Below, piece by piece: positions 15,964 through 19,059 of a stretch of DNA of 19,059 bases. The stretch spans positions 1-19,059 of the forward strand of contig JAYOIK010000087.1 in assembly GCA_038118725.1 (NCBI GenBank), read 5' to 3'. The number at the start of each line of letters is the position of its first letter. The stretch's first letter is position 1. The notes below the pieces were generated by a model. It ran no database searches. It saw only the letters and a list, made by a program, of their open reading frames with translations, and was not told the DNA's origin. This DNA is from JADHLJ01 sp038118725 (GTDB taxonomy: Bacteria > Pseudomonadota > Alphaproteobacteria > Thalassobaculales > Thalassobaculaceae). Both the position numbers and the translations under genes were made by a program.

Positions 15964-16863
15964 TCACCTGATCGCCGGCTCCGCACGCAACCGGTCAACA
16001 AGGAAGTCAACGCAGGCCCGGACCTTGGGTGACGTCATCCGGCCTTCGCGATGCACCACGTGGATCGGAATTCCCGGCAATTCGTAATCCTCCAGAACCG
16101 GGTGCAGGCGCCCACGCCTGACGTCCGGGGCAATCTGGTAGGACAACAACCGCGACACCCCCCATCCACGCGCCGCCAGCGCCACGATCGCGTCATTGGT
16201 GTTCATGCGCAGCCGGGGCTCGATCTTGATTCGGAGTTCATCCCCCGCCTCGGCATAGGTCCATTCCCGCGCCTCGGATACCGAAACCGATTGAATCAAG
16301 CGATGCCCCGCCAGGTCACGAGGGTGCTCTGGCGCGCCGAACTTCTCCAGATAGGACGGCGCCGCGAAAGTTACCCAGCGCACCGTCCCTACCCGGATCG
16401 CGGTAAGCGTTGAATCCGACAGCACGCCGATACGAACCGCGACGTCCAACCCCTCGTCCATCAGATTGACCGAACGGTCGAGAAACAGAGTCTGGCAAGT
16501 TACCTCGGGATAGAGGTCTAGAAACGCGCCCAGGATCGGCGTGACATAGAGCCGCCCGAAAAGCATGGGCGCCGTCACGCGAAGCATCCCGCGCGGCACC
16601 CCATGCGCGCCAAGCGCGGCCTCCTCGGCGGCCTGGAGATCGAGGAGCAACCGCTGGCCATGCTCAAGAAACCGCGCGCCGGCCTCGGTCAAGCGCACGG
16701 ATCGCGTTGTCCTATGCAAGAGCCTTACGCCGAGATGGTCCTCGAGAGCCGTCATGGATCGCGTGACCGCCGGCGGCGACATGGCCAAGGCGCGCGCGGC
16801 GGGCGCGAAGCCACCGTGCTCCGCGACCGAGACAAACACCTGGATTGAACGTAGACGATCCAT
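15964..16863 (-). CDS. LysR-family transcriptional regulator
   Basis: A 299-residue LysR-type regulator. Residues ~1-60 form the winged helix-turn-helix (FAPAARALAMSPPAVTRSMTALE), joined by a linker helix to a periplasmic-binding-protein-like effector domain (~90-295) beginning LRVTAPMLFGR. The effector is not predictable. ATG 16863 is used; a GTG one codon earlier gives 300 residues. It is divergent from the VOC/reductase pair, with an inverted repeat just upstream of its start, the usual layout for autoregulation plus control of the divergent operon. It also lies upstream, on the same strand, of the phyH-dadA pair, which may be a second target. Confidence 0.93.
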   Translation of the reverse strand: MDRLRSIQVFVSVAEHGGFAPAARALAMSPPAVTRSMTALEDHLGVRLLHRTTRSVRLTEAGARFLEHGQRLLLDLQAAEEAALGAHGVPRGMLRVTAPMLFGRLYVTPILGAFLDLYPEVTCQTLFLDRSVNLMDEGLDVAVRIGVLSDSTLTAIRVGTVRWVTFAAPSYLEKFGAPEHPRDLAGHRLIQSVSVSEAREWTYAEAGDELRIKIEPRLRMNTNDAIVALAARGWGVSRLLSYQIAPDVRRGRLHPVLEDYELPGIPIHVVHREGRMTSPKVRACVDFLVDRLRAEPAIR

Positions 16864-16868
16864 CACAT

Positions 16869-16887
16869 TATTCCATTAAACGGAATA
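16869..16887. promoter_or_regulatory. LysR-type operator candidate (inverted repeat)
   Basis: TATTCC-ATTAAAC-GGAATA is a perfect 6-bp inverted repeat with a 7-base AT-rich centre. It contains the T-N11-A core (T16872, A16884) of LysR-regulator sites. It lies five bases before the lysR ATG and ~80 bases upstream of the divergent VOC gene, in a strikingly AT-rich patch (16865-16930) within GC-rich DNA that also probably holds both promoters. Confidence 0.6.
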
Positions 16888-16969
16888 GATAATTTAACAC
16901 AATCAATACTCCGATGAAATTTAGAACGACCTACCTTGTTGACCAGCACAATTCAAAGGGAGATTGGTC

Positions 16970-17374
16970 ATGACTTCACAAGCCGCAACGCAAGGCGCCC
17001 ATCATATCGGCCTGACGGTTCCGGACCTTGAGCGCGCGAAGACATTTTTCATCGATATCCTCGGTTACAGCCAGGTCGGCGAACGTCCGGCCTATCCGGC
17101 GGCGTTTGTCTCGGACGGGTCGATCATGGTCACCCTGTGGCAAGTCCAAGATCCCGCAACCGCAACCGCCTTCGATCGCAAGAACGTCATCGGGTTGCAT
17201 CACCTGGCGTTGAAAGTCGCCGACCGCGCGGCGCTCGACACACTACACCGCAGGCTCCAGACGACCGACGATGTTGAGATAGAGTTTGCACCCGAGCCCC
17301 TGGGCGAAGGTCCCGTCGCGCATATGATGTGCACGATCCCCGGCGGTATCCGCGTCGAATTCATCGCCGCCTGA
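16970..17374 (+). CDS. VOC-family (glyoxalase/dioxygenase fold) protein
   Basis: A 134-residue vicinal-oxygen-chelate protein with two beta-alpha-beta-beta-beta units. Likely metal ligands at family positions are H12 (AHHIGL), H78 (GLHHLALKV) and E130 (RVEF). VOC enzymes include glyoxalases, ring-cleaving dioxygenases and resistance proteins, so the reaction is open. ATG 16970 is preceded by AAAGGGAGA; the in-frame TTG at 16964 overlaps that site and is unlikely. It is divergent from lysR and 37 nt upstream of the PPOX/reductase gene, so co-transcription is likely. Confidence 0.85.
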   Translation: MTSQAATQGAHHIGLTVPDLERAKTFFIDILGYSQVGERPAYPAAFVSDGSIMVTLWQVQDPATATAFDRKNVIGLHHLALKVADRAALDTLHRRLQTTDDVEIEFAPEPLGEGPVAHMMCTIPGGIRVEFIAA

Positions 17375-17411
17375 CCCTCGCGCCCACGCGTTCACCAGGT
17401 GGAGAAAACCA

Positions 17412-18005
17412 ATGAGCGTCCAGGATCAAAGCACGTCCTCCCCCTTCCATGACGGTGAGCACATGGTGCAGGCCCGCCTTGGCGTGGGGGCGATTGAGGA
17501 ATGGGCGCGCCGGGTCGTGCGGCCCTATCTTCCGGAACAGCATCGGGCGTTTCACACCGCCCAGCCGTTTCTCATCGCCGCCGCGCGTGACACCGAAGGA
17601 CGGCCTTGGGCGACCGTTTTGACCGGCCCGGAAGGGTTCGTCACTTCGCCCGACCCACGAACGCTGACGATCCGTGGCCGCCCACCGGTTGGCGATCCCT
17701 TGGAGGAAGCGCTCGGATCCGAAGCTGATATAGGGCTGCTCGGCATTGAGCTGGCGACCCGTCGACGCAACCGGGTGAACGGCAAGATCCGAAGAGCTCA
17801 CGGCGAAGGCTCGAACGTCTTGATATTCGATGTCGGTCAGAGCTTCGGCAATTGTCCACAATACATCACGCCTAGACGGTGGCGGCGGGTACCCGATCAC
17901 CAACCCGGCAAGCCACGGACCTTCCGCAAACCGACAGCGTCCCACCGCGACTGGATCCGCGGCGCCGATACGTTCTTCATCGCCACCGGACACCAGGCGA
18001 CGTAG
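17412..18005 (+). pseudogene. PPOX-like/ferredoxin-reductase fusion, N-terminal part (frameshifted)
   Basis: N-terminal part of a fusion protein whose first domain is a pyridoxamine-5'-phosphate-oxidase-like flavin-binding split barrel. Segments typical of this fusion family are MPEQHRAF-like PEQHRAFH, GRPWATVLTGPEGFV, SPDPRTL, DIGLLGIELATRRRNRVNG and GQSFGNCPQYI. ATG 17412 is placed by GGAGAAAACC. The frame ends at TAG 18003-18005 right after DTFFIATGHQAT. The family sequence then continues in the -1 frame (DDARFGMDASHRGG), which indicates a one-base deletion (or sequence error) at about 17990-18005. No slippery heptamer is seen, so a programmed shift is unlikely. It follows the VOC gene by 37 nt. 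Confidence 0.8.
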
Positions 18006-19059
18006 ATGACGCGCGTTTCGGCATGGACGCCTCGCACCGTGGTGGCGAGCCCGGCTTTGTTTCGGTCATGAACGATAGCCAACTCGTCTTTCCCGACTAC
18101 GCGGGCAACAATCACTACAACACGATCGGCAACCTCGTGATCGATCCGCGCATCGGCCTTCTGTTCATCGATTTCAGCACCGGGGGCATTTTGCAGTTGA
18201 GCGGACGAGCGCGGATCGACTGGGATTCCGACGCCGTCGCGGCGGTACCGGGGGCTTACCGGCTGATAACGATCGATATCGAGACGGTCGTCGAACTCCC
18301 GGGCGCGTTGGCCTTGCGTTGGGAGTCCGAGGCGGAAACGGTGCGCGCGCTCAAGGTGGTCGAGAAGGTCCGCGAGAGCGTGGATATCGTCTCGTTCCAT
18401 CTCGAGGCCCGCGACGGCGGTGCCTTGCCACTTTTTCAGGCGGGACAATACTTGCCGATTGAATTGCGCGATCCCGATTGGCGCGCCCCAATTCGCCGCG
18501 CCTATTCCCTGTCCGGCCCGGTCTCGGGCGGACGATACCGGATCAGCGTGAAGCGCGAGACAAGCGGCCTCGCCTCACCCCATCTGCACGACCACGTCAA
18601 TGTCGGCGATGTCATCAATGCCGGCAAACCGGCGGGGGATTTCGTGATCCCGGATCAAACCTCACCCTTGGTCCTAATCAGCGGCGGCGTCGGGATAACA
18701 CCGATGCTCGGCATGCTGCACGAATTGATCCGCCGGGACCCTGATCGAGACATTCTCTTTCTTCACGGCGCGATTGACGGCGAGCACCTGCCGTTCGCCG
18801 ATGAAATCCGAGAGCTCGTCCAAGGCTCCCGGAACACCCGTCTTCACACGGCCCTTAGCCGTCCCGCGCCCGAAGACCACGTCGACGGGCCGGATCGGAG
18901 CGTGGGTAGGATCAGCGGCGACTTTCTTAAACGGCTCCGCACCGACACCGGCGCGCGCTACATGATCTGTGGTCCGGTTGGTTTCATGGCGGATATTCAA
19001 ATCGCGCTCTTGGACCTAGGCGTGCCGGAAACGCGAATTCATACCGAGAGTTTCGGGCC
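18002..19059 (+). pseudogene. PPOX-like/ferredoxin-reductase fusion, C-terminal part (frameshifted, runs off window)
   Basis: Continuation of the same gene in the -1 frame, open from about 18002 to the window end. First comes the rest of the split-barrel domain (DDARFGMDASHRGGEPGFV, then NHYNTIGNL and IGLLFIDF). From ~18340 follows a flavohaemoprotein/ferredoxin-NADP reductase module: FAD-binding RAYSLSG, NAD(P)-binding SGGVGITPML and CGPVGFM. The last residues, HTESFG, are where relatives join a C-terminal plant-type 2Fe-2S ferredoxin domain, which would lie beyond the window. Such proteins are predicted NAD(P)H-dependent electron-transfer flavoproteins; the physiological acceptor is not known to me. 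ATG 18068 could start a separate product, but it lies inside the split-barrel domain and has no good ribosome binding site. Confidence 0.8.

Noticed and set aside
17990..18005. Programmed -1 frameshifting in the PPOX/reductase gene
   Set aside because: No slippery heptamer or evident downstream structure is present around CACCAGGCGACGTAG; a simple indel explains it better.

Overview
The window looks like chromosomal DNA of a GC-rich alphaproteobacterium, perhaps Rhodospirillales-like. The evidence is the codon use, a complete ccoNOQP-GHIS locus with an FNR/FixK-type box, and alphaproteobacterial-looking Cco proteins. This placement is an inference; no rRNA or other marker gene is present. There are no tRNA genes, CRISPR arrays or phage genes, and no stretch over 300 bases lacks a gene.

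Left part (1-3103, minus strand): a signalling operon read right to left. It encodes a STAS-domain anti-sigma-factor antagonist, a metallo-beta-lactamase-fold hydrolase, and a membrane CHASE2 sensor joined to a PP2C/SpoIIE-type phosphatase. The phosphatase is cut at about residue 573 by the end of an IS3-like insertion sequence that runs off the window. A matching switch kinase is not visible.

The next gene, 3291-5084 (+), is divergent and encodes an NTF2-like/flavin monooxygenase fusion. It converges on a hemerythrin-domain protein (5176-5652, -). Hemerythrin and ccoN are divergent and share an intergenic region with a perfect FNR/Anr/FixK box, TTGATCCAGATCAA, at 5755-5768.

Centre (5845-13685, +): an eight-gene cbb3 cytochrome oxidase operon. 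ccoN, ccoO and ccoP encode the high-affinity terminal oxidase, ccoQ its small subunit, and ccoG, ccoH, ccoI and ccoS its copper delivery and assembly factors. Spacings are 3-12 nt, with two ATGA overlaps. ccoQ has an in-frame TGA exactly where the family has Trp.

Right part (13734-19059): a minus-strand pair, a phytanoyl-CoA-dioxygenase-like enzyme followed by a DadA-like FAD amine oxidoreductase. Upstream of it lies a LysR regulator on the same strand. Divergent from lysR are a VOC-family protein and a PPOX-like/ferredoxin-reductase fusion gene, which carries a -1 frameshift near 18000 and runs off the right edge.

The main points for a second look are the three broken genes in 19 kb (IS-cut phosphatase, ccoQ nonsense codon, frameshifted reductase), the MBL hydrolase embedded in a partner-switching operon, and the hemerythrin/cbb3 shared control region. 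I do not see a clearly unprecedented system. The STAS-MBL-CHASE2/PP2C module is the nearest candidate.
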